Assembly: GCA_044226785.1 (NCBI GenBank)
Contig: JBGAGK010000001.1
Coordinates: 1 to 64,000, forward strand
DNA length: 64,000 nucleotides
Origin: TMP-86 sp039807285
GTDB taxonomy: Bacteria; Pseudomonadota; Gammaproteobacteria; Steroidobacterales; Steroidobacteraceae
Direction: 5' to 3'
Positions 1 to 12,307 of this stretch are shown here, one piece after another. The notes under the pieces are model-generated. The model ran no database searches and had not been told where the DNA came from. It was given only the letters and a program-made list of their open reading frames with translations. The first letter of the stretch is position 1, and the number at the start of each line of letters is the position of its first letter. The translations under genes were made by a program, and so were the position numbers.

Positions 1-3060
<3,060 letters not shown>

Positions 3061-3177
3061 GATATGACCTTCTCAGCAGACTCTGCATTGGATCTGTCCC
3101 ACAGTCTGCGGGACAAAGAGCACGTCAGCTCAAAAAGAAGCGACTCCATGCGGAAATCGTCAGGCCAGGGCGTCGGG

Positions 3178-3196
3178 CCGGAGATGCTATCTCCGG
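3178..3196. repeat. Perfect 8-bp inverted repeat in the helicase-methylase gap
   Basis: CCGGAGAT and ATCTCCGG are separated by GCT. It lies in the 271-nt non-coding gap between the helicase and methylase genes, the only long gap in this otherwise tightly packed cluster. There is no T run after it, so it is not an obvious intrinsic terminator. It could be an operator, an RNA hairpin or an attenuator. Confidence 0.5.
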
Positions 3197-3331
3197 TGGG
3201 GTTAGCGGCCGGATCCTCTCCTCAGTCCAGTCATCTGTCAAACGCAAGACCTGCCTGCCGTGGCGGGTGCTCGCGCAAGCAATCAAACCCGATGGCTCTG
3301 TGCTGCAGCGACCAGCGATCTGGGTATAGAG

Positions 3332-6256
3332 ATGATCGCCATCAAAACACCCAGGAAGCTCATCGAAGTCGCCCTGCCGCTGGATGCCATCAACGTCGCC
3401 GCTGCGCGTGAGAAGTCCATTCGCCACGGCCACCCCAGCACCTTGCACCTCTGGTGGGCGCGTCGCCCGCTGGCGGCAGCGCGGGCGGTGATCTTCGCGC
3501 AGATGGTCAATGACCCCGGCTACCAGCAGGGCAGCGGCTTCAAGTACGGCGTGAACAAGGAAAAGGCCGCCATCGAGCGCGAGCGCCTGTTCAAGATCAT
3601 CGAAGACCTGGTGCTGTGGGAGAACACCAACAACGAAGAAGTGCTTGCCCGCGCCCGCGCGGAAATCCTGCGCAGTTGGCGCGAGACCTGTGAGCTGAAC
3701 AAGGCGCACCCGCAGGCGGCAGAGCTGTTCAATCCGGACAAGCTGCCCGGCTTCCACGATCCCTTCGCGGGCGGCGGCGCGCTGCCGCTGGAAGCGCAGC
3801 GGCTGGGGCTGGAAAGCCATGCCAGCGACCTGAACCCGGTGGCGGTGACCATCAACAAGGCCATGATCGAGATTCCGCCCCGGTTTGCCGGGCACGCGCC
3901 GGTGGGGCCATGGCTGGCGGGAGACAGACAAGGCAAGCTGAGCGAGGACTGGAGCGGCGCACGCGGACTGGCCGAAGATGTGCGGCGCTATGGCGCATGG
4001 ATGCGAGAGCAGGCGCAACAGAGAATTGGCCATTTGTATCCGCCTATCGAAGTGACAGCAGCGATGATGGCCGAGCGCCCGGACTTGAAGCCGTTGCTGG
4101 GGCAGAAACTCACCGTCATCGCCTGGCTGTGGGCGCGCACGGTGAAGAGCCCCAACCCGGCGTTCAGCCACGTGGATGTGCCGCTGGCCTCCACCTTCGT
4201 CCTCTCCAGCAAGGCGGACAAAGAAGCCTATGTGCAGCCGGTGGTGGACGGCGACCAGTACCGCTTTGGCGTGCAGGTGGGCATACCGCCGGAGGAGGCG
4301 AAGGAAGGCAACAAGATTTCGCGCAGTGCTTTTCGCTGCCTGCTTTCAGGTGTGCCCATGAAGTACGCCTACATCGATGATGAAGCGAATGCTGGGCGTA
4401 TGGGAGCACGGCTGATGGCTATCGTCGCCGAAGGCCCGCGTGGCCGGGTGTATCTGGCACCGACCGCCGAACACGAATCCATTGCACGGCAGGCGCAGCC
4501 GGAATGGAGACCGGAAACGGCATGCCGTGGCACGTTTGCCAGCAATGCTCAGGGGCGCATCTATGGCTTCAAGGTATTCGGCGACTACTTCACCCCGCGC
4601 CAACTGGTGGCACTCACCACCTTTTCCGATCTGGTGAGTGAGGCCATTGCCAAGGTCCGGCAGGACGCCACCACCGCCGGACTGCCCGACGATGGCATCG
4701 GCCTCGACGCCGGCGGCACCGGTGCCACCGCCTATGCGCAGGCGGTGGGGACTTATCTCGCTCTTGCCATCAGCCGGTTTTCAGACAGAAACAATGCCCT
4801 CTGTACCTGGGACAGTGGCCCAACCGGGACTAAGGCATCGACTGGCGGCTCTGCCCGCACAGCCTCGTTGCGCAATCTATTTGCCCGGCAGGCCATCCCA
4901 ATGGCCTGGGATTTCGGTGAGGCAAACCCTTTCAGTGATTCTGGTGGCGGCTTCAACAGCGCGTTCGAGTGGATCGAACCGGCGGTCAAGGCTTTCAATG
5001 GCCAGACGCTTGGTTTTTCATCATCGGCGGACGCTCAAACTCAAACGGTCAGCACTGCAAAAGTGATTTCTACCGACCCACCCTACTACGACAACATCGG
5101 CTACGCCGACCTGTCCGACTTCTTCTACGTCTGGCTGCGAAGATCGCTCCGTCCAGTTTTTCCGGGTCTGTTTGCCACACTGGCGGTGCCCAAGGCCGAG
5201 GAATTGGTGGCCACGCCCTATCGGCACGGCAGCAAGGAGAAGGCTGAAAACTTCTTTCTGAATGGCATGACGGCCGCCATGCACAACCTGGCCGAACAGG
5301 CGCACCCTGCCTTTCCCGTCACCATCTACTACGCCTTCAAGCAAAGCGAGAGCAAGGACGAAACAGGTACTTCCAGCACCGGCTGGGAAACTTTCCTGGA
5401 CGCGGTGCTGCGCGCGGGCTTTGCCATCAGCGGCACCTGGCCGATGCGCACCGAGCTGGGCAACCGCATGATTGGCTCCGGCACCAACGCGCTGGCCTCC
5501 AGCATCGTCCTCGTCTGCCGAAAGCGTCTGCCCGATGCCCCCACCGTCAGCCGCCGCGATTTTCTGCGCGAGCTGAACAACACGCTGCCCGAGGCGCTGC
5601 TGGACATGACGCGTGGTGGCGACAATTCGCCCGTCGCGCCGGTGGATTTGTCGCAGGCCATCATCGGCCCCGGCATGGCCATTTTCAGCCAGTACCGCGC
5701 CGTGCTGGAAGCCGACGGCACGCCCATGCGCGTGAAAACCGCGCTGCAACTGATCAACCGCTTTCTGGCCGAGGACGACTTCGACCACGACACCCAGTTC
5801 TGCCTGCACTGGTTCGAAGGCACGGGCTGGGCCAGCGGCAAGTACGGAGAGGCCGATGTGCTGGCGCGCGCCAAGGGCACCAGCGTGGGCGGGCTGGTGG
5901 AGGGCGGCGTGGTTGAGAGCAGCGGCGGCAACCTGCGCCTGCTCAAGTGGGCGGAGCTGCCGCACGACTGGTCGCCCGAGACCGACGCCCGCACTTCGGT
6001 GTGGGAGGCGCTGCACCACCTGATCCGCGCACTGAACCAGGACGGCGAAGCGGCTGCCGGCAGCCTGCTGGCGCGCATGCCCTCGCACGCCGAACCCGTG
6101 CGCGCCCTGGCCTACCGGCTCTACACCCTGTGCGAACGCAAGGGCTGGGCGGAGGAAGCCCGTGCCTACAACGAACTGGTCACCGCCTGGAGCGGCATTG
6201 AACAGGCATCCGCGGATGCGGGCATCGTGGGCTCGCAGGCGCAACTGGAACTTTGA
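3332..6256 (+). CDS. DUF1156 DNA methyltransferase
   Basis: Probable N6-adenine or N4-cytosine DNA methyltransferase, the modification half of the cassette. The 974-residue product starts with a DUF1156 domain (KLIEVALPLDAINVAAAREK, then HPSTLHLWWARRPLAAARA). The SAM-binding motif DPFAGGGALPLEA is at about residue 143 and the catalytic DPPYYDN at about 582; this order (SAM site first) fits the gamma-type arrangement. I chose the ATG at 3332 because DUF1156 homology begins there. An in-frame ATG 72 nt upstream only adds residues with no family resemblance. The next gene starts 1 nt after this stop, so the two are probably co-translated. The target sequence cannot be told from the protein. Confidence 0.88.
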   Translation: MIAIKTPRKLIEVALPLDAINVAAAREKSIRHGHPSTLHLWWARRPLAAARAVIFAQMVNDPGYQQGSGFKYGVNKEKAAIERERLFKIIEDLVLWENTNNEEVLARARAEILRSWRETCELNKAHPQAAELFNPDKLPGFHDPFAGGGALPLEAQRLGLESHASDLNPVAVTINKAMIEIPPRFAGHAPVGPWLAGDRQGKLSEDWSGARGLAEDVRRYGAWMREQAQQRIGHLYPPIEVTAAMMAERPDLKPLLGQKLTVIAWLWARTVKSPNPAFSHVDVPLASTFVLSSKADKEAYVQPVVDGDQYRFGVQVGIPPEEAKEGNKISRSAFRCLLSGVPMKYAYIDDEANAGRMGARLMAIVAEGPRGRVYLAPTAEHESIARQAQPEWRPETACRGTFASNAQGRIYGFKVFGDYFTPRQLVALTTFSDLVSEAIAKVRQDATTAGLPDDGIGLDAGGTGATAYAQAVGTYLALAISRFSDRNNALCTWDSGPTGTKASTGGSARTASLRNLFARQAIPMAWDFGEANPFSDSGGGFNSAFEWIEPAVKAFNGQTLGFSSSADAQTQTVSTAKVISTDPPYYDNIGYADLSDFFYVWLRRSLRPVFPGLFATLAVPKAEELVATPYRHGSKEKAENFFLNGMTAAMHNLAEQAHPAFPVTIYYAFKQSESKDETGTSSTGWETFLDAVLRAGFAISGTWPMRTELGNRMIGSGTNALASSIVLVCRKRLPDAPTVSRRDFLRELNNTLPEALLDMTRGGDNSPVAPVDLSQAIIGPGMAIFSQYRAVLEADGTPMRVKTALQLINRFLAEDDFDHDTQFCLHWFEGTGWASGKYGEADVLARAKGTSVGGLVEGGVVESSGGNLRLLKWAELPHDWSPETDARTSVWEALHHLIRALNQDGEAAAGSLLARMPSHAEPVRALAYRLYTLCERKGWAEEARAYNELVTAWSGIEQASADAGIVGSQAQLEL

Positions 6257-6257
6257 C

Positions 6258-7328
6258 ATGGTCAAGGTTGCGAAACCCGATGCGATTTTGCTGGGCGAAC
6301 TGCGCGAGCTGATCGAGCAGGCCCGGCAGCAGGTGGCGCAGGCGGCCAACAGCACGTTGACGATGCTGTATTGGCGAATCGGTCACAGGATTGGAGTCGA
6401 GCTGCTCAAGGAAGAGCGCGCGCCTTACGGGCAGGAGATTGTCTCCGCAGTGAGTAGAGAATTGACACGGGCCTATGGCAAGGGTTTCAACGCATCGGCT
6501 TTAACCCGGATGATCAAGTTTGCCGAGGTTTTTCCCGATGTGCAGATTCTTGCGACACTGTCGCAAGAATTGAGCTGGAGCCACTTCATCGAAATCCTGC
6601 CACTGAAAAGGCCATTGGAGCGCGAGTATTACGCCGAAATGTGCCGCATCGAGCGCTGGAGTGTGCGCACCCTGCGCGAGCGCATCGGCAGCCAGCTTTA
6701 CCTGCGTACGGCGCTGAGCAAAAAGCCCGAAGCCCTGGTGGATGCCGAGTTGCGGAAACTCCGCACTGGCGGGCAAATGACGCCTGATCTGGTGTTCCGC
6801 GACCCCTACATGCTGGATTTCCTGGGGCTGCCCGACGGCTACAACGAACGCGACCTGGAAGCGGCCATCCTGCGTGACATGGAGAGGTTTCTGCTCGAGA
6901 TGGGCGCCGGGTTCAGCTTCGTCGCGCGGCAAAAGCGCGTCAGTGTCGGCGCCGACGATTTCTATCTCGATCTGCTGTTCTATCATCGGCACCTGCGACG
7001 GCTGGTCGCCGTGGAATTGAAGCTGGAGAAGTTCCAGCCGGCCCACAAAGGGCAGATGGATTTGTATCTGCGCTGGCTGGACCGGCATGAACGCGCGGAA
7101 GGCGAGGAATCGCCCATTGGCCTGATTCTGTGCGCCGGAGCCGACAGCGAGCAGGTGGAATTGCTGGATCTGGGCAGTGCCAACATCCGCGTGGCCGAAT
7201 ACCTCGACAAGATTCCCGACATGAATCTGATGCGGGAGCAACTGCACCGCGCGGCATTGCGGGCGCGCGAACAGGCCGCAGCGGGCGCGTTGCCGCATGC
7301 CGCCAGAGACGATGGAGAACCTGTATGA
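6258..7328 (+). CDS. DUF1016 (YhcG-type) PD-(D/E)XK nuclease family protein
   Basis: A 356-residue protein of the DUF1016/YhcG family. The N-terminal half is helical (MLYWRIGHRIG..., then SWSHFIEILPLKRP), typical of the family's winged-helix-like part. The C-terminal half carries the nuclease core: Asp in FYLDLLFYH, then VAVELKLEKF (ExK), then KGQMDLYLRWLD. Length is normal for the family. It begins 1 nt after the methylase stop and its stop overlaps the start of the DUF499 gene by 4 nt (ATGA), so it is surely part of the same operon. In such operons these proteins are thought to act as nucleases on unmodified or foreign DNA; the substrate here is not known. Confidence 0.88.
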   Translation: MVKVAKPDAILLGELRELIEQARQQVAQAANSTLTMLYWRIGHRIGVELLKEERAPYGQEIVSAVSRELTRAYGKGFNASALTRMIKFAEVFPDVQILATLSQELSWSHFIEILPLKRPLEREYYAEMCRIERWSVRTLRERIGSQLYLRTALSKKPEALVDAELRKLRTGGQMTPDLVFRDPYMLDFLGLPDGYNERDLEAAILRDMERFLLEMGAGFSFVARQKRVSVGADDFYLDLLFYHRHLRRLVAVELKLEKFQPAHKGQMDLYLRWLDRHERAEGEESPIGLILCAGADSEQVELLDLGSANIRVAEYLDKIPDMNLMREQLHRAALRAREQAAAGALPHAARDDGEPV

Positions 7329-10159
7329 CCCTCAAACCCTGGCGCGAAATCGCCGTCCCTCATGAAGACGTGCTCAAGGGCACGTTCCAGCAAGCCGAGT
7401 TCGCGGCCGATCTGTCCCGGGTTCACGAGGGCACGGCGACGGCCGAATACCAGAACCCGGCGCTGTTCTTCCAGCGCACCTTCATCACCGAGGGGATGCG
7501 CCTGCTGCTGGACTCCGTGGTCAAGCGCCTGTCGGGCAAGGGCGGCGACCCGGTCATCCAGCTGCAGACCGCGTTCGGTGGCGGCAAGACGCACACCATG
7601 CTGGCGGTCTATCACCTGGCCAAAGGACAGACGTTGGCCAGCGAGCTGCCCGGTGTGCCGGCCATTCTCGATGCCGCAGGCGTGACGGAATTGCCGCATG
7701 CGCGGATTGCAGTACTCGATGGCAACAGATCCGCGCCCAACCAGCCGGTGGTGCGTGATGGCCAAACCATCCGCACCCTGTGGGGCGATCTGGCGTGGCA
7801 GTTGGGTGGTGCAGAGGCTTATGCGCTGGTGGCCGATGCCGATGCCTCGGGCACTTCGCCCGGCAAAGCCGTGCTGGAAACTCTGCTGAAAACCCACGCG
7901 CCCTGCGTGATCCTGATCGACGAGCTGGTGGCCTATGTGCGCCAGTTCGAAGAAGGCAAGTCACTGACCGGCGGTAGCTTCGACTCCAACCTGAGCTTCG
8001 TGCAGGCGCTGACTGAAAGCCTGAAGGCGGTGCCGACGGCGGTGCTGCTGGCTTCGCTGCCGGAGTCGGACAAGGAAGCAGGCAGCCAGCGTGGTGTGAA
8101 GGCATTGGCTTCGCTTTCGCATTACTTTGGCCGCATCCAGGCGCTGTGGAAGCCGGTGGGCGCCGAGGAAGCATTCGAGATCGTGCGCCGCCGGCTGTTC
8201 ACCCGCATCAACGACCAGCGGGCAGCGGAATCCGTGTGCCGGGCGTTCGCCGACTACTACACGGCCAACAGCGAGGACTTCCCGCGCGAGACGCAGGAGA
8301 GCCGTTACTTCGACCGACTGATGCAGGCCTACCCGATCCACCCGGAGGTGTTCGACCGCCTGTACGAGGATTGGTCGTCGCTCGACAACTTCCAGCGCAC
8401 GCGCGGTGTGCTGAAGTTGATGGCCAAGGTAATCCATCGCCTCTGGAAGGACAACGACAAGGACCCGCTGATCATGCCCGGAAGCTTTCCGCTGCAGGAC
8501 GCCGACACGCGCAACGAGGTGATCTACTACCTGCCGCAGGGCTGGGACCCGGTGGTCGAGCGCGACGTGGATGGCGAGCGCGCCGAGACCACCGAGATCG
8601 AAAACCGCGACACCCGACTCGGCAGCGTGCAAGCCTGCCGTCGCTCGGCACGGGCGATCTTCCTGGGCAGCGCGCCCGCATCCTCTCCGCTATCGGCCAA
8701 CCCGATGGTGCGCGGCATCGAGCTGGAGCGCGTGGCGCTGGGCGTGGCCCAGCCGGGCCAACAGGTCGGCATCTACAAGGATGCGCTGCGCCGTCTGGGT
8801 GACCGTCTGCATTATCTGAACAGCGGCAACAACCGCTTCTGGTTCGACACGCGCCCGAATCTGCGCCGCGAGATGGAGGAGCGCAAGCGCCGCTTCCAGG
8901 ACCGGGAAGATGTGTTTCCCGCCATCCGTGACCGGGTGCAGAAGGGTTTCGCCAGCAGCGTGTTCGGCGGTATCCACGTCTTCACGAGCAGCAGCGACGT
9001 GCCTGATGACTGGGCTTTGCGCCTCGTGGTACTGCCGCCGGATGCTGCCTTCAGTCGCAGTGGCCAGAGCCTGGCCATCGAGCGCGCGATGGAGATCTTG
9101 AAGACCCGGGGTGACCAGCCACGCTTCAAGCAGAACCGTCTGATCTTCCTGGCCGCCGATTACGACAGCGTCAGCCGGCTCAAAGATCAGGTGCGCTCGA
9201 CCCTGGCATGGCAGTCCATCGTAGGCGACATCAGGGAAATGAAGCTCAATCTGGACCAGTTGCAGTCGCGCCAGGCCGGCAAGAGCCTGGAGGACGCCAA
9301 TGAGGCCCTGCGCCGGATGATCCGTGAGACTTACAAGTGGATCGTCGCGCCGATGCAGGAGGCGCGTCCCGGCAAAGGCCTGTCCGAGATCCAGTGGGAA
9401 CATTTCCAGGTCAACCCGGGCGCGCAGAACCTGTCGCAGGAAATCGAGCGTGTGCTGAAGGAAAACGAGCTGCTGATCACCGAATGGGCTCCGATCCACT
9501 TGGCCGCGGTACTCAAGAACTGGTTCTGGAAGGTTGATGCCAAGGACACGGTTGCACTGAGCGTCTGGCAGCAGAGCTGCCAGCAGCTCTATCTGCCGCG
9601 CCTGAAGGACGACCGTGTCTTCCAGCAAACGCTGGCGGCCGGCGCAGAGAGCCGTGACTTCTTCGGCTTCGCACAAGGCAAGAAAGATGGCCGGTACCTG
9701 GGTTTCACGTTCGGCAAGCACGCCTCGCCAATCATGGATTCATCCCTGCTGCTGATCGAGCCGGTCACCGCAGCCGGATATGCCGAGACGCAGCGTGCCG
9801 CTGACGAAGCCGCGCGCGCCAGGTCCTCACAAGCAAATCCGGGTATCACCGGCGGCGGCAAAATCCCAGGGGTCGAGGACGCGGACAAACCGCCCCTCGC
9901 GAGCGGCGGCGCGGCCCCGCAGTCGCTCAGGAAGCGGTTCTACGGCAGCATCGACCTGGATGCCATTCAGGCCAAGAAGCAGTTCGCCGACCTCGTTGAC
10001 GAGGTGGTTCAGCAATTCACCATCCGTCCGGGCGTGAAGGTTCAAATTGCCATTGAACTTCAAGCCGAGTCACCCACCGGATTCGACGATGGCCTGCAGC
10101 GCACGGTGAAGGAGAACTGCAATGTGTTGCGGTTCAAGAATGCCGGGTTTGAAGAATAG
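7325..10159 (+). CDS. DUF499 family ATPase
   Basis: Large P-loop ATPase (944 residues) of the DUF499 family, regularly found beside DUF1156 methylases. Walker A is in QLQTAFGGGKTHTML (about residues 80-94) and Walker B in CVILIDELVAYV (about 194-205). A family C-terminal region follows, with a low-complexity Gly/Ala/Ser linker near 840-880. The start is set by the ATGA overlap with the DUF1016 gene; a longer upstream frame is antisense noise within that gene. It probably powers or gates the nuclease and helicase components. No known effector motif is visible beyond the ATPase fold. The operon ends here; the 138-nt space before the toxin gene shows no clear terminator. Confidence 0.88.
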   Translation: MTLKPWREIAVPHEDVLKGTFQQAEFAADLSRVHEGTATAEYQNPALFFQRTFITEGMRLLLDSVVKRLSGKGGDPVIQLQTAFGGGKTHTMLAVYHLAKGQTLASELPGVPAILDAAGVTELPHARIAVLDGNRSAPNQPVVRDGQTIRTLWGDLAWQLGGAEAYALVADADASGTSPGKAVLETLLKTHAPCVILIDELVAYVRQFEEGKSLTGGSFDSNLSFVQALTESLKAVPTAVLLASLPESDKEAGSQRGVKALASLSHYFGRIQALWKPVGAEEAFEIVRRRLFTRINDQRAAESVCRAFADYYTANSEDFPRETQESRYFDRLMQAYPIHPEVFDRLYEDWSSLDNFQRTRGVLKLMAKVIHRLWKDNDKDPLIMPGSFPLQDADTRNEVIYYLPQGWDPVVERDVDGERAETTEIENRDTRLGSVQACRRSARAIFLGSAPASSPLSANPMVRGIELERVALGVAQPGQQVGIYKDALRRLGDRLHYLNSGNNRFWFDTRPNLRREMEERKRRFQDREDVFPAIRDRVQKGFASSVFGGIHVFTSSSDVPDDWALRLVVLPPDAAFSRSGQSLAIERAMEILKTRGDQPRFKQNRLIFLAADYDSVSRLKDQVRSTLAWQSIVGDIREMKLNLDQLQSRQAGKSLEDANEALRRMIRETYKWIVAPMQEARPGKGLSEIQWEHFQVNPGAQNLSQEIERVLKENELLITEWAPIHLAAVLKNWFWKVDAKDTVALSVWQQSCQQLYLPRLKDDRVFQQTLAAGAESRDFFGFAQGKKDGRYLGFTFGKHASPIMDSSLLLIEPVTAAGYAETQRAADEAARARSSQANPGITGGGKIPGVEDADKPPLASGGAAPQSLRKRFYGSIDLDAIQAKKQFADLVDEVVQQFTIRPGVKVQIAIELQAESPTGFDDGLQRTVKENCNVLRFKNAGFEE

Positions 10160-10297
10160 GACCGGGGGTTTGAGAATGTCGGCCAGGCCATCGCGGCTTT
10201 GGAGCCCGTGAAGTTCTGACCACTCCCTGGTGACACTTGAATAGTGGTGGGCCGTGGGCAATTCGAACTGTGCCGCCAATTCCGGTCCGAGTAGAAC

Positions 10298-10576
10298 TCA
10301 AGTGAGTTCAAAGGGTTCCTGTCTGCAATCCAAGACTCGGGATACGATACACACCTCGCCATCAACCTTGTAATACACAGCATAGGGGAAGCGCTTGGCG
10401 AGGAGTCTGTGATAGTCGAACACTTTCCTGTGTACCCCGGCATACAGCTCCAAGGAATCGATGTCGGAAAACAGGGAGTCGAGAAAGTAGTCGCCGACGC
10501 TCTTGGCCTGGCGAGAATAGAAAATCCGCCCTCGATCCAGGTCAGCGAGGGCCGAGGGCAGAATCTTGATCTTCAC
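10298..10576 (-). CDS. ParE/RelE-family toxin
   Basis: A 92-residue protein with the RelE/ParE toxin fold: MKIKILPSALADLDRGRIFY at the N terminus, KRFPYAVYYKVDGE in the middle strand pair and the typical C-terminal strand VSRVLDCRQEPFEL. It is downstream of its antitoxin and overlaps it by 4 nt (ATGA), the usual arrangement for translational coupling. Members are either ribosome-dependent mRNases (RelE) or gyrase poisons (ParE); the sequence resembles the ParE side, but I cannot decide from it alone. It lies between the defence operon and the tRNA gene, on the opposite strand. Confidence 0.85.
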   Translation of the reverse strand: MKIKILPSALADLDRGRIFYSRQAKSVGDYFLDSLFSDIDSLELYAGVHRKVFDYHRLLAKRFPYAVYYKVDGEVCIVSRVLDCRQEPFELT

Positions 10577-10800
10577 TCAGCGCGCTTACGCAGCTCGCGC
10601 TTCACCGCCGCCCAATCGAGTGGCTGCTCTTGACCGGCTCCGTAGCGCGCGGCCGTCTCCTGCAGGGCCACCTGGTGCCAAGTCGGGGAATCCAGCCGCG
10701 ACTCCTCGCGACTGATCGATTCCCACAACTCTTCCATTGTGCGAAGTTTCTCTTCCCAAGACATCTGCTTGATGGCCAGCGCGCTCATGGGTGACAGCAT
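10573..10800 (-). CDS. Addiction-module antitoxin (TIGR02574-like)
   Basis: A 75-residue antitoxin of the putative addiction module component family: the core MSWEEKLRTMEELWESIS and the C-terminal WHQVALQE...WAAVKRELRKR are characteristic. The ATG at 10800 is preceded by GGAG at a suitable distance; the ATG four codons in has no ribosome binding site. The gene precedes and overlaps the toxin gene by 4 nt. Antitoxins of this family neutralise the partner and usually repress the shared promoter. Confidence 0.85.
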   Translation of the reverse strand: MLSPMSALAIKQMSWEEKLRTMEELWESISREESRLDSPTWHQVALQETAARYGAGQEQPLDWAAVKRELRKRAE

Positions 10801-10847
10801 ACCCGCTCCGGTCCGCCAGCACCAAAGTCCTTTGATATCCGTTCAGA

Positions 10848-11176
10848 TGGTAGGCCGTGTTGGACTCGAACCAACGACCAAAGGATTATGCCTGCCACTT
10901 CGGCTTTCGCCGCCCGTTTCCGGTTCGTGGTCTGGACTCTGTCTTGCCTTTCGGCCTTCCCGTCGAGTCTCTACACGTTCTCCACCCAGGAGCTTCGCTC
11001 GGCGTTGGCACGGCATTGCTGCCCCAGCGTTCACCGAATTTGGGAAGTTCTGCTTCAAGGCAGAGTGAACTTGCCTTGAGCAACCCGTGCGGAGCCTCCC
11101 ATGCCTTGACCTTGCGGCCAGGGTGCAGGGAGACGCCCATCAAGTCCTCTGCTCTAACCAACTGAGCTAACGGCCC
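10848..11176 (-). tRNA. tRNA-Ile(CAU), interrupted by a group I intron, CCA encoded
   Basis: The 5' exon (11176-11143) gives the acceptor 5' strand, a GCTC/GAGC D stem and GAGGACT. The 3' exon (10890-10848) gives CATAATCC, a perfect GTTGG/CCAAC T stem with loop TTCGAGT, the acceptor 3' strand and CCA. Joined, they form a 77-nt cloverleaf with a 7-nt anticodon loop CU-CAU-AA. The 3' half (TTGGTCG, then the T arm) resembles tRNA-Ile2 more than elongator tRNA-Met, so the CAU would be modified to lysidine by TilS. Oddities: the acceptor begins with a G-U wobble. The defence block lies just downstream of this tRNA, a common arrangement for islands, but no integrase is visible. Confidence 0.85.
10891..11142 (-). 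other. Group I intron (IC3-like) in the anticodon loop of tRNA-Ile(CAU)
   Basis: A self-splicing type intron of about 252 nt with no internal gene. On the minus strand I can pair P3 (CTTCCC at 11047-11042 with GGGAAG at 10961-10956), P4 (TTCGGTG with CGCCGAG), P7 (GACTC at 10969-10965 with GAGTC at 10939-10935) and P8 (GCC-GAAA-GGC). The conserved blocks AAATTCGG, CAACGCCGAGC and GTGTAGAGACT match the Azoarcus tRNA-Ile intron pattern as I know it. P1 can form between exon GACU and intron GGUC (11111-11108) with the expected U-G at the splice site. The last intron base is G just before CAT. Splice sites are inferred from the requirement of a 7-nt anticodon loop. Confidence 0.82.
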
Positions 11177-11288
11177 ACCGTTGGTGCCAGTATCGCATGC
11201 GAAAATCCGGACGGGCAATCGTTCCATGATGCGCAATAATGCGCGGGTTCGACCGTGTGCAACATCGACCACATTTTCCGGGGGAACC

Positions 11289-12140
11289 ATGCCAACCCAG
11301 ACACTGTTTTTTCACAGAAGCTGGCCAGGGCGGGCGCTGCTCGCCGCGGGCACGATATGTCTTGCATTCCTGTCCGCCTGCAGCGATCCGTCGCAGTCTG
11401 CCGGGTTCAAGGCTCTGCAGGAACAACTTGCGGCCACCCAGAAGCAGGTCCAGGAACTCAAGGACATCCATGACATAGAGAAGCTGAATCGCGCCTACGG
11501 CTATTACGTCGACAAGGGGCTGTGGGACCAGGTCGTAGACCTGTTCTCGGACAACTCGACGGTGGAGATCGAGGGCGGCGGAATCTACGTGGGCAAGAAG
11601 GGCGCGGATCGCCTGTTTCATCAGAATTTCGGCAATGGCCGCATCGGCTTTGCCGATGGCGTGTTGTTCAACCACCCGCAGTTCCAGGGCATCGTGGACG
11701 TCGACCCGGACGGCGTCACGGCCAAGGGCCGGTGGCGCACGCTGGCGCAGGTCGCCTGGTACGGCAAGAGCGCGTTCTGGAACGAAGGTGTCTATGAAAA
11801 CGAATACGTGAAAGAAGGCGGCGTCTGGCGCTTCAGCAAGATGAAGTTCTGGTCCACCTACTTCACGCCCTACGACAAGGGCTGGGCGAAGGCCGCGGCG
11901 CCACCGATCGGCTGGGGTGCAAACATGCCCAACAAGGAATTGCCGCCTGATCGCCCTTCCGATCCGGGTTACCGGATGTACCCGCGGTACTTCATACCTC
12001 CATTCCATTATGCCAACCCCGGTTCGGGCCGTGCGTTCACGGCTCCCGAACGCACGAAGGCGGACGAGTGGCCCGCGGACAAGATCACCCCCGAGGAATA
12101 TGCGAGGAAGATTTTCGGGAATATCGAGACTTCGAAATAG
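11289..12140 (+). CDS. SnoaL-like (NTF2-fold) lipoprotein
   Basis: A 283-residue exported protein. The N terminus has a signal peptide ending in a lipobox (LAFLSAC), followed by a short heptad-rich stretch (LQEQLAATQKQVQELKDI) and a SnoaL_4-type domain starting IEKLNRAYGYYVDKGLWDQV with VDLFSDNSTVEI, as in polyketide-cyclase-like or dehydratase-like NTF2 folds. The remaining 100 residues are Pro-rich and end in KITPEEYARKIFG. The ATG at 11289 is chosen because it gives the signal peptide and follows GGGGGAA. The substrate is unknown; the neighbours (bicupin, SDR) suggest a small catabolic or detoxifying set. Confidence 0.75.
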   Translation: MPTQTLFFHRSWPGRALLAAGTICLAFLSACSDPSQSAGFKALQEQLAATQKQVQELKDIHDIEKLNRAYGYYVDKGLWDQVVDLFSDNSTVEIEGGGIYVGKKGADRLFHQNFGNGRIGFADGVLFNHPQFQGIVDVDPDGVTAKGRWRTLAQVAWYGKSAFWNEGVYENEYVKEGGVWRFSKMKFWSTYFTPYDKGWAKAAAPPIGWGANMPNKELPPDRPSDPGYRMYPRYFIPPFHYANPGSGRAFTAPERTKADEWPADKITPEEYARKIFGNIETSK

Positions 12141-12307
12141 ACGGGTTTCGGCTCGTGGAGAGCCCGGGGCGGCACTGTCACGGCTATCAGGCGCGCCGTG
12201 CCGCCGATTCGGATGGGGTGGAAAGTTTGTTCACCGCCAGTGGATCCGGAGCGCCTCCGATTGCCATAGCATCGCCGATTCCGGCAACCATCCAAAGGCG
12301 GTTTGCA

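Noticed and set aside
10848..11176. tRNA as proven attachment site of the defence island
   Set aside because: No integrase gene and no direct repeat of the tRNA 3' end is present in the window.
10886..11290. Open frames across the split tRNA
   Set aside because: The sequence is explained by the tRNA halves and the intron core; the translations show no protein family.
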